A stretch of 7,110 nucleotides of DNA from SIG636 sp045604285 (lineage in GTDB: Bacteria; Bacillota; Clostridia; Oscillospirales; CAG-382), in NCBI GenBank assembly GCA_045604285.1, contig JAZUNS010000041.1, positions 1 to 7,110 on the forward strand, given 5' to 3'. Below, piece by piece: positions 1-4,373 of the stretch. The notes beneath the pieces are model-generated. The model did no database searches, was not told where the DNA came from, and saw nothing but the letters and a program-made list of their open reading frames with translations. The position numbers were made by a program, and so were the translations under genes. Numbering within the stretch: the first letter of the stretch is position 1; each line of letters begins with the position of its first letter.

Positions 1-698
1 ATTATGGTGGCATTACATATGTTGGTTATCAAGTCGCATATGAACTGGAATTTAAGTTATCGACACTCATAGACAAGTCTTTTGATTGTATGGAAGATTT
101 GAAAAGAGAAGTGGTCAATCTTATTGATGTACATTATGAGCCATCTATTTTGAATCCTCAAAATAATTTGGCAAAGCACATTATTGATAAAACAAATCGA
201 GAGTTTTGTGAGTTTTTTGAAGACCTTTTTTCCAAAAATGAAGCACTTACGTTGGCAGATATTCCATATGCTCGAGCTATTGTCGGGGCAGAAGCCACAG
301 CATTACAAGACAAGTTTCGCTCTGTTTGGGGATATGTGAATACCTCGTATTGGTTCCCTCTTATGGGAGATGAGCCAAAAGAAATTTCGGAAAAGTTCTT
401 TATTATGTTTGACCATATTGAGCCATATATGAAACAGCTTGAACAAATAATAGGCCTTCCTCAAACACATCTATACTGTTATGGCGAGAGTTGTTTTAGA
501 CCACAAAACTGTATCGAAACGGTTGAGCTGATTGAATATGGTGGATGCGAAACGATATATACAGACAAAGATTTTTCGTGGGCAATCTATTTTTCTCATG
601 AAAACACCGTTGCTTTTGCGGGCTCAATAGTCCCAAAAGTTAGAGAACTGCTGGTCAGTGAAAAAGAGCATTGGGATAAGTTTGAATGGGATTGGTGA
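1..698 (+). CDS. 3' part of a gene of unknown function, cut by the left edge of the window
   Basis: The reading frame is open from base 3 to the TGA at 696-698, giving 231 visible residues. The first in-frame ATG, at base 90, has no Shine-Dalgarno sequence before it, and the 29 codons ahead of it read as normal protein (YGGITYVGYQVAYELEF...). The true start is therefore almost certainly outside the window. The visible part is soluble-looking, with no membrane segment or signal peptide, and is rich in aromatic and acidic residues. It has several cysteines between about residues 155 and 180 counted from the window edge (LYCYGESCF, QNC, GGCE) and ends in an aromatic tail, DKFEWDW. The C-terminal stretch WAIYFSHENTVAFAGSIVPK has the look of a small alpha/beta domain. 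I do not recognise the family. Its AT-rich composition matches the gene at 918 but not the operon further right. The two may be neighbours in an accessory cassette, but each appears to be transcribed separately. Confidence 0.8.
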   Translation, partial: YGGITYVGYQVAYELEFKLSTLIDKSFDCMEDLKREVVNLIDVHYEPSILNPQNNLAKHIIDKTNREFCEFFEDLFSKNEALTLADIPYARAIVGAEATALQDKFRSVWGYVNTSYWFPLMGDEPKEISEKFFIMFDHIEPYMKQLEQIIGLPQTHLYCYGESCFRPQNCIETVELIEYGGCETIYTDKDFSWAIYFSHENTVAFAGSIVPKVRELLVSEKEHWDKFEWDW

Positions 699-724
699 GA
701 AAGATAAACATATTCCAATTTATC

Positions 725-823
725 GAACAGAGCAGTACACTACTTTTAGGCTTTTTTACCTTGATTCTGCTCCGTTTAGGTAGTCTTTCGCACAAAAGGA
801 ACCTCTTTTGTCTACCGACAAAG
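725..823 (+). other. Structured spacer with mutually exclusive stem-loops
   Basis: This lies in the 219-base gap between the first two genes. Bases 725-735 (gaacagagcag) pair imperfectly with 767-777 (ctgctccgttt) around a T-rich loop. Next come three short segments: acaaaag (792-798), cttttgtc (805-812) and gacaaa (817-822). The middle one can pair with either the first (7 bp) or the third (6 bp, loop tacc), but not both. That arrangement resembles an attenuator or antiterminator, yet no T-tract directly follows either stem, and no leader peptide or known riboswitch core is recognisable. The pairings are read directly from the sequence; any regulatory role is inference. Confidence 0.4.
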
Positions 824-830
824 TTGACTT

Positions 831-874
831 TTTTCAATGATATCCGTTCCGAAAGGAACGAATATCATTGAAAA
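831..874. repeat. Long inverted repeat: 20-bp stem with GAAA loop (REP/MITE-like hairpin)
   Basis: The arms 831-850 (ttttcaatgatatccgttcc) and 855-874 (ggaacgaatatcattgaaaa) are reverse complements except for one position, and they flank a four-base gaaa loop. The stem is far longer than a typical terminator stem and has no T-tract on its right side. The left arm starts with T residues and the right arm ends with A residues, so the ends are symmetrical. Such hairpins often occur as dispersed palindromic repeats (REP or MITE type) in gut Clostridia, but the copy number cannot be seen in this window. The right end also carries the -35 box of the next promoter. Confidence 0.8.
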
Positions 875-896
875 GTGTGTTAATTTGTGATACAAT
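868..896 (+). promoter_or_regulatory. Promoter for the gene at 918
   Basis: TTGAAA (868-873) is separated by exactly 17 bases from TACAAT (891-896), which is preceded by TGA, giving an extended -10. Transcription should start near base 903, leaving a very short leader of about 15 bases. The -35 box lies within the outer end of the 831-874 hairpin. Confidence 0.75.
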
Positions 897-902
897 TAAT
901 AT

Positions 903-912
903 AAAGAGGTGA
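903..912 (+). promoter_or_regulatory. Ribosome binding site that fixes the start at 918
   Basis: AAAGAGGTGA matches the ideal AAGGAGGTGA at nine of ten positions and sits at the right distance from the ATG at 918. A GTG at 909 is in the same frame but lies inside this site, so it cannot be the start. Confidence 0.85.
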
Positions 913-917
913 TTTCG

Positions 918-1412
918 ATGGTAAATAACAACTTCAAACATACTGACCCCGATGACTTTCATGGTAAAGAGTTAACCCTTCACGATTGTATATCAGATAA
1001 AATTTCCTTTAAGGATAATATTCTCCGTTTTTACTTACCTGACGGCTTTTGGGTAACACCTCATCATGAAAAGAATTCTTCTGAAAAAATAGTACGAACC
1101 GATGCTTCTGTAGTTGATTTTTCTGTAGAAGATATTGGTGATATCATAGTTCGTGTGTTCACAAGACATAGATGGCTGGGATTCCGAAATACAAGCGTAG
1201 AGCTTTGGGATATGGGGCGACTCATTTCTAAAGTAAACAGTGGTAAATGTACCATCGAGTTTATTACGCAATATAAAAGTCATTATGAGCAGATGTGGCA
1301 TTGCGAAATTCGATCCAAGAAGAAACCGTATTACCGAGAATGTCAACTACATATACCTAACACTGATGCCACTTTCTATTGGAACAACCTTTGCTTGGAT
1401 CGCGAGTGGTAA
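918..1412 (+). CDS. Uncharacterised 164-residue soluble protein
   Basis: This is a complete gene with its own promoter and a near-perfect ribosome binding site; the ATG at 918 is preferred over an in-frame GTG at 909. The protein has no signal peptide or membrane segment. Its most distinctive part is residues 15-46 (HGKELTLHDC, then DNILRFYLPDGFWVTP), followed by alternating hydrophobic stretches (residues 65-81, VVDFSVEDIGDIIVRVF) that suggest a beta-sandwich-like fold, and a basic, aromatic C-terminal half ending NLCLDREW. I do not know a named family for it. Size, AT-rich composition and monocistronic layout are compatible with accessory proteins such as immunity proteins, but no toxin gene is adjacent in the window, so this is only a possibility. 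It is closed by the terminator at 1457-1490. Confidence 0.85.
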   Translation: MVNNNFKHTDPDDFHGKELTLHDCISDKISFKDNILRFYLPDGFWVTPHHEKNSSEKIVRTDASVVDFSVEDIGDIIVRVFTRHRWLGFRNTSVELWDMGRLISKVNSGKCTIEFITQYKSHYEQMWHCEIRSKKKPYYRECQLHIPNTDATFYWNNLCLDREW

Positions 1413-1456
1413 GTACATTGCTTTTACGCTTTTTTCCCGGAATATATACTTTTTAG

Positions 1457-1490
1457 ACGACGGCTTTTTTAGGAAAGCTGTCGTTTTTTT
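1457..1490 (+). terminator. Rho-independent terminator after the gene at 918
   Basis: The arm acgacggcttt (1457-1467) pairs with aaagctgtcgt (1474-1484) over 11 positions with one G-U pair, around loop tttagg. The right arm runs straight into seven T residues (1484-1490). It begins about 45 bases after the stop codon. The opposite strand has no matching T-tract, so it works for + strand transcription only. Confidence 0.9.
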
Positions 1491-1578
1491 CTAAAAATCC
1501 GTTGCTTAAGCGGGCGGAGAAACGCCGCAATCAATTTTCTTTACGGGGCATTTAGCTTTGCTTATTCCACGGCAAAAC

Positions 1579-1592
1579 GGCAAATATTTGCC
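1579..1592. promoter_or_regulatory. Perfect 14-bp palindrome, candidate operator
   Basis: GGCAAATATTTGCC is a perfect two-fold palindrome about 50 bases upstream of the -35 box of the regulator promoter. Its size and symmetry suit a dimeric Cro/CI-type repressor, and the nearest such protein is encoded at 1762. Binding is inferred. The rest of 1413-1761 holds the terminator, a second inverted repeat, the promoter and the structured leader; no gene is supported there. Confidence 0.45.
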
Positions 1593-1608
1593 CAACTGTG
1601 CCAACTTC

Positions 1609-1635
1609 TTGCGATTGTTTGCCAAAAAATCGCAA
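1609..1635. promoter_or_regulatory. Inverted repeat just upstream of the -35 box
   Basis: TTGCGATT (1609-1616) and AATCGCAA (1628-1635) are perfect 8-bp inverted repeats separated by 11 bases. They end seven bases before TTGAAA at 1643. The position suggests a protein-binding site (activator or autoregulator). It lacks a T-tract and would not act as a terminator. Confidence 0.4.
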
Positions 1636-1642
1636 CTTCCTA

Positions 1643-1672
1643 TTGAAATACCAAATATAACTGTGATATAAT
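1643..1672 (+). promoter_or_regulatory. Promoter of the eight-gene operon
   Basis: TTGAAA (1643-1648) and a consensus TATAAT (1667-1672) are separated by 18 bases, and TGA precedes the -10 box (extended -10). Transcription should begin near base 1679, giving an 80-base leader before the regulator at 1762. No other equally good promoter is seen between here and 7104. Confidence 0.8.
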
Positions 1673-1677
1673 ACAAC

Positions 1678-1718
1678 GTGTAGAGATATAATCCCCGCCA
1701 TAGGCGGCGGCTCTGCAC
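1678..1718 (+). promoter_or_regulatory. Two-part stem-loop at the start of the operon leader
   Basis: GTGTAGAG (1678-1685) pairs with CTCTGCAC (1711-1718) over 8 bp with one wobble. Inside it CCGCC (1695-1699) pairs with GGCGG (1703-1707) around loop ATA. It would form at or near the very 5' end of the transcript. No T-tract follows, so it is not a terminator. A role in mRNA stability or translation control is possible but not shown. Confidence 0.5.
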
Positions 1719-1761
1719 AATTATTACGATTATTACAGGCAGATAGATTGAGGAGATAACA

Positions 1762-1992
1762 ATGGCAATGACGATAAGCTACAACAAGCTTTGGAAGGTT
1801 CTTGTAGATAAAAAAATGAGCAAAGCAGATCTAAGGCGAGCAGCCGACGTAGCACCCGGCACCATGACGAGCCTTCGCAGAGATAAGAAGGTGTCTATGG
1901 ACGTTATGATTCGCATTTGTGATGCGCTGGATTGTGACATTGGCGACGTTATGAGCATATACAGAGAAGAATCGGATAAAGCAGCAGAATAA
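1762..1992 (+). CDS. Cro/CI-type HTH transcriptional regulator (HTH_26 / YozG-like)
   Basis: This 76-residue cytoplasmic DNA-binding protein consists almost entirely of one Cro/CI helix-turn-helix domain. The first helix is around residues 7-18 (YNKLWKVLVDKK), followed by the HTH pair at about 20-42 (SKADLRRAAD, turn VAPG, recognition helix TMTSLRRDKK). The family-typical tail is VSMDVMIRICDALDCDIGDVM (residues 44-64). This layout matches the small HTH_26 regulators similar to Bacillus YozG, which are common on mobile and accessory islands. AGGAG at 1751-1755 lies six bases before the ATG at 1762; a second ATG two codons later is a less well spaced alternative. As first gene of the operon, downstream of a palindrome-rich control region, it probably autoregulates the transcript. 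That is inference from position. Confidence 0.93.
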   Translation: MAMTISYNKLWKVLVDKKMSKADLRRAADVAPGTMTSLRRDKKVSMDVMIRICDALDCDIGDVMSIYREESDKAAE

Positions 1993-2004
1993 AAGCTCTT
2001 GTTT

Positions 2005-2019
2005 TCGGCACCGTGCCGA
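2005..2019 (+). other. Small hairpin between the regulator and the next gene
   Basis: TCGGCA (2005-2010) and TGCCGA (2014-2019) form a perfect 6-bp stem with loop CCG in the 60-base gap. No T-tract follows in the + direction, so it does not look like a terminator. It could be an mRNA processing or stability element at the boundary after the regulator cistron. Confidence 0.4.
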
Positions 2020-2052
2020 CGTTGGGCGCAGTTTGGTAGAGGAGATTAGGTT

Positions 2053-2424
2053 ATGGGATGTTTGGATCACGAAAAACTTTTGGCGCTGGAAAAGATACTT
2101 GTAAAAGATAACGAAAAGGTTGTTGGCGTTAGTATCCTTAAAGGCTATATGGGCGTAGGCGGTTCCAACCGTTCGGGCTTTCAGACGGAAAGCTGTTATG
2201 ATTATACCGTTGAGCAGCTTGACGGGGCGGAGCCTATAAGGGTAATGAAAGCCGAAATTTGCGCTTTGGCAAACGACGTATTGTATTTGCGTTGGGACGT
2301 CAACGGCAAAAGGTGGATACACGCTATTGATTGCGACGAAGGAAGATGCACCTTGACAGGTGAAAGCATAGCCTATGACACTGTCGTTGCCGCAAGGGTG
2401 GTTTTGAATTTAAAGCAGGATTAA
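2053..2424 (+). CDS. Uncharacterised 123-residue protein
   Basis: This small soluble protein of unknown function is second in the operon. AGAGGAG at 2038-2044 is eight bases before the ATG. It has no signal peptide or membrane segment; the N-terminal MGC is not a lipobox because no hydrophobic stretch precedes the cysteine. The sequence has a short helical start (residues 5-20, DHEKLLALEKILVKDN). Several probable beta-strands follow (VVGVSILKGYMGVG, DVLYLRWDVNGKRWIHAIDC), then a C-terminal helix with AARVVLNLKQD. Four cysteines are spread along it without a metal-site spacing I recognise. Arginine codons (4 AGA/AGG, 2 CGT) resemble the rest of the operon. The 58-base gap to the next gene holds no terminator, so co-expression is expected. 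Confidence 0.8.
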   Translation: MGCLDHEKLLALEKILVKDNEKVVGVSILKGYMGVGGSNRSGFQTESCYDYTVEQLDGAEPIRVMKAEICALANDVLYLRWDVNGKRWIHAIDCDEGRCTLTGESIAYDTVVAARVVLNLKQD

Positions 2425-2482
2425 AGCAAAGGCAACGGGCATTGTTTAAGCGTGGACAACAAATATAAGTGAGGATGCGGTT

Positions 2483-3112
2483 ATGGATATTATCAGCGCA
2501 ATAAGAGAGCTTTGCACAGGCAAAGACGGCTTTGAAAATATGTTTGACAAAACCAAAAGTGCAGGCAAGCTTGCGGCACTTACGGGCGGCAACGGCGAAG
2601 CAAAGCTTTTTGAAACGCTGCTTTTCGGCAGCGCAAGAGAAACCCTTATCGAAATGATAAACGACGCCTATAATTTTAAGGAATACGCAGTTAAATTACA
2701 AAGACTTCTTACCTCCGACGGGCTAAGTGCGGCGCAGGCGGAAAGGGCGCTTGAAATATTTTTTACAGCCTTTGGTTTCCCTGGTTACAGAACCGTTAAG
2801 GCAAGGGAAACCGTAATTGACGAAAAGCCGTCCTACAAGACCGTGTACGAGGGCGAGGTTAAAAACGGCAAGCCCCACGGTGCAGGGGTTCGTAACTTCT
2901 ACTATGAAGGCAAGTGGTCAAGCCTTGACGAGTGCGTTTGGATAGACGGCGTTATGTGCGGCTACGATTACGTCAAGGAGCTTGAGTTTGGCGCCTTTGA
3001 GGACAAAAAGATAGGCTTTGTGGTTAACGATTGCTTCGTGGGAAGAATGAAGGTTATTGCCAGCGACGGCGAGGAGTATGACGATAACTTTGAAAAATTC
3101 GGTGTAAGATAA
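2483..3112 (+). CDS. 209-residue protein with a helical N-terminal half and a MORN-like motif
   Basis: Residues 1-100 look helical. They end in a segment (residues 72-100, LQRLLTSDGLSAAQAERAL..FTAFGFP) of a kind often seen in uncharacterised Clostridia proteins. Residues 122-136 (YEGEVKNGKPHGAGV) closely follow the MORN pattern YEGE-x-x-x-G-x-x-x-G-x-G. A degenerate second copy begins at residue 141 (YEGKW) and runs to about 165. MORN repeats form beta-hairpin strings that bind proteins or lipids; the Bacillus antitoxin YwqK is built of related repeats. Here there are too few copies to call the protein a MORN-repeat family member with certainty. TGAGGA (2470-2475) is seven bases before the ATG. 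No signal peptide is present, so the protein should be cytoplasmic. Eight of nine arginines use AGA/AGG. Confidence 0.85.
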   Translation: MDIISAIRELCTGKDGFENMFDKTKSAGKLAALTGGNGEAKLFETLLFGSARETLIEMINDAYNFKEYAVKLQRLLTSDGLSAAQAERALEIFFTAFGFPGYRTVKARETVIDEKPSYKTVYEGEVKNGKPHGAGVRNFYYEGKWSSLDECVWIDGVMCGYDYVKELEFGAFEDKKIGFVVNDCFVGRMKVIASDGEEYDDNFEKFGVR

Positions 3113-3155
3113 TCCATAGGTTTTTCAAAAAACCGATAAAATAAGGATTTGTTTT

Positions 3156-3293
3156 ATGAAAAGCAATTTTAAATTTGTGGCGTTAACGCTGGCTTTTGCC
3201 ATGCTGCTGTCCATCTTTGCAGGCTGCGGCTTTGGCGACGACGGTCCGTCATGGGAGGCAACCGACGATCTGAACTTTGAGATCGTGGAATGA
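3156..3293 (+). CDS. 45-residue mini-lipoprotein, possible remnant of a longer lipoprotein
   Basis: This short ORF is supported by AAGGA (3143-3147), eight bases before the ATG, and by a clear lipoprotein signal. It has a basic start (MKSNFKF), a hydrophobic core (residues 8-21) and the lipobox FAGC, with the lipid-carrying cysteine at residue 24. The mature part is only 22 residues and very acidic (CGFGDDGPSWEATDDLN, then FEIVE). Residues 1-30 match the N-terminus of the 759-aa lipoprotein at 4374 at about 19 of 30 positions. A 21-base stretch across the lipobox codons is identical in DNA. The ORF may be a real tiny anchored peptide or the broken 5' end of a duplicated lipoprotein gene. The next gene starts only 15 bases after its stop, so it may help translate that gene by coupling. 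Confidence 0.7.
   Translation: MKSNFKFVALTLAFAMLLSIFAGCGFGDDGPSWEATDDLNFEIVE
3217..3237 (+). repeat. Lipobox-coding direct repeat, left copy
   Basis: These 21 bases, encoding the end of the signal peptide, the lipobox cysteine and the first mature residues, are identical to 4435-4455. Both copies begin at codon 21 of their genes, so the two ORFs align from their start codons with an offset of 1218 bases. Identity extends to silent codon positions, which favours common descent over chance lipobox similarity. Confidence 0.75.
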
Positions 3294-3308
3294 CGGAGGA
3301 GGAAGCAT

Positions 3309-3869
3309 ATGAGCAAAGCCATCAAGATTACCGCAAAAAAAGCCCCGGCCGGCTATGATCTGGGCGTCAGCAAGTTCTTCGGGACACCCACCGTGCCTTT
3401 GGCCTGGAAAGACGATTTCGACGAAGATGAGGTCTTTCTCTGTCAGATAAGACTTTCCGATATAGCCGAACTGGATCAGGAAAACAGACTTCCCCATACG
3501 GGCTATCTTTATATGTTCCTTCACACCGAGGAGGGGAAATATCGTCTCCGGGCCGATGTGCGATATCATGAGGGGGAGCCAGAGCTTGCCTTTGATGAGT
3601 TCAACGCCGCCGTGGAGGAATATGAGAAATATACCGAGGCGTATTTAATGGAGTTTTCCGAGGCAGACGAGGACGAGATATGCACACGGCTCTTCGGCGT
3701 GCCGAGCGACTGGAATTACGAGGATGAGCCGCCTCGGCTTCTGATGCAGTATGATCCCCTCGACAGCGACATGGGCTTTCTCGATGACCTTGACGGGTTT
3801 TTGTATGTTTTCTTCGGCGCAGATGAGACCGATTTTACACAAATACACTTACAAGAGGAATATAGTTAA
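3309..3869 (+). CDS. YwqG/DUF1963-like acidic protein
   Basis: This 186-residue cytoplasmic protein resembles the YwqG (DUF1963) family. The visible family features, in order, are: SKFFGTPTVP near residues 21-30 (the family's G-G-x-P-x-x-P region); FLCQIRLSDIAELD at 43-56, the usual phe-x-x-gln-ile strand; LPHTGYLYMFLH at 61-72; LFGVPSDW at 128-135; RLLMQYDPL at 143-151; and the C-terminal GFLYVFFGADETDF at 163-176. It is shorter than typical family members, which often exceed 220 residues, mainly in the middle. The biochemical function of the family is not established; in Bacillus subtilis ywqG sits beside the ywqH-L LXG toxin operon. A strong GGAGGAGG (3295-3302) is six bases before the ATG. 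The protein is strongly acidic. Arginine codons (5 CGN, 2 AGA) differ from those of the flanking genes. Confidence 0.75.
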   Translation: MSKAIKITAKKAPAGYDLGVSKFFGTPTVPLAWKDDFDEDEVFLCQIRLSDIAELDQENRLPHTGYLYMFLHTEEGKYRLRADVRYHEGEPELAFDEFNAAVEEYEKYTEAYLMEFSEADEDEICTRLFGVPSDWNYEDEPPRLLMQYDPLDSDMGFLDDLDGFLYVFFGADETDFTQIHLQEEYS

Positions 3870-3890
3870 GGGAGAAGGAGAGATCAGACA

Positions 3891-4331
3891 ATGAGTGAAA
3901 CCGATAAAAAACAGGAAGTTCTTGCATTTTTGAAACAGAGAAAAGCGCGTACCGACGAGGATATCCTCAACGAACACCGTGCGGCTCGATCCACGGCTCC
4001 GGCCAATGCCGTTGAGGTGACGGTGCGAAACTATCCCCAACCGGTTATGGTAGATAAATTCCCCACCGGGTATAGACTTTCAGAACCCGACACGATGATT
4101 CTGACCGCCAAGGCCGGGTTTCCCGTTGCCTGTTATTCGGCTTGGCAATCGGAGGACGGCAGTACCAATCGTTTGATAAACCGATTCCATTCGGGAAGAA
4201 AGAATTTCAGCGGCACCTGTCTTTTGTTTGGATGGGAAAACGGCGCCCCAGCTCCGTTCACGACCGAGCAGGCAAATCTCGTGTGCGACATACTCTCGGA
4301 GGCAAGATTGCGTCTTGACCGAGGACAGTAA
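3891..4331 (+). CDS. Uncharacterised 146-residue protein
   Basis: This soluble protein of unknown family lies 21 bases after the YwqG-like gene. It is preceded by AAGGAGAG (3875-3882), eight bases before the ATG. The first 30 residues are highly charged and probably helical (KKQEVLAFLKQRKARTDEDI). They are followed by a core with likely beta-strands (VEVTVRNYPQPVMVDKF, DTMILTAKAGFPVACYSAWQ) and a C-terminal helix (residues 122-144) ending RLRLDRGQ. No catalytic motif, signal peptide or membrane segment is visible. Arginines use CGN in 8 of 12 cases, like the gene before it and unlike the operon genes outside. The two probably arrived together as a pair. I cannot suggest a function. Confidence 0.8.
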   Translation: MSETDKKQEVLAFLKQRKARTDEDILNEHRAARSTAPANAVEVTVRNYPQPVMVDKFPTGYRLSEPDTMILTAKAGFPVACYSAWQSEDGSTNRLINRFHSGRKNFSGTCLLFGWENGAPAPFTTEQANLVCDILSEARLRLDRGQ

Positions 4332-4373
4332 CAGCGATATCCACATACGTTTAAATGGAGGAATCTGACGAAT

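Noticed and set aside
686..871. Short ORFs on both strands in the first spacer
   Set aside because: They cover stem-loops and the long hairpin, and the + strand one overlaps the end of the first gene. No ribosome binding site supports either.
909..917. GTG start for the second gene
   Set aside because: The GTG lies inside the Shine-Dalgarno sequence AAAGAGGTGA that serves the ATG at 918.
1240..1494. 84-residue + strand ORF overlapping the end of the gene at 918
   Set aside because: It is in another frame of a better supported gene and runs through the terminator hairpin and T-tract.
1506..1718. 70-residue minus-strand ORF in the control region upstream of the HTH gene
   Set aside because: It runs against the promoter, palindromes and leader hairpin of the operon; no clear ribosome binding site or promoter supports it, and low-complexity cysteine/basic content does not resemble a known protein. 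Best seen as a shadow of a conserved non-coding stretch.
1831..2322. 163-residue minus-strand ORF
   Set aside because: It overlaps the recognisable HTH gene and the next gene, both of which have good ribosome binding sites; the antisense product is cysteine- and histidine-rich without domain features.
3119..3134. ggtttt...aaaacc inverted repeat between the 209-aa gene and the mini-lipoprotein, as a terminator
   Set aside because: The stem is short and almost all A-T, and no T-tract follows; read-through into the next gene is expected.
3137..3142. TAAAAT as an internal -10 box before the mini-lipoprotein
   Set aside because: No acceptable -35 box lies 16 to 18 bases upstream.
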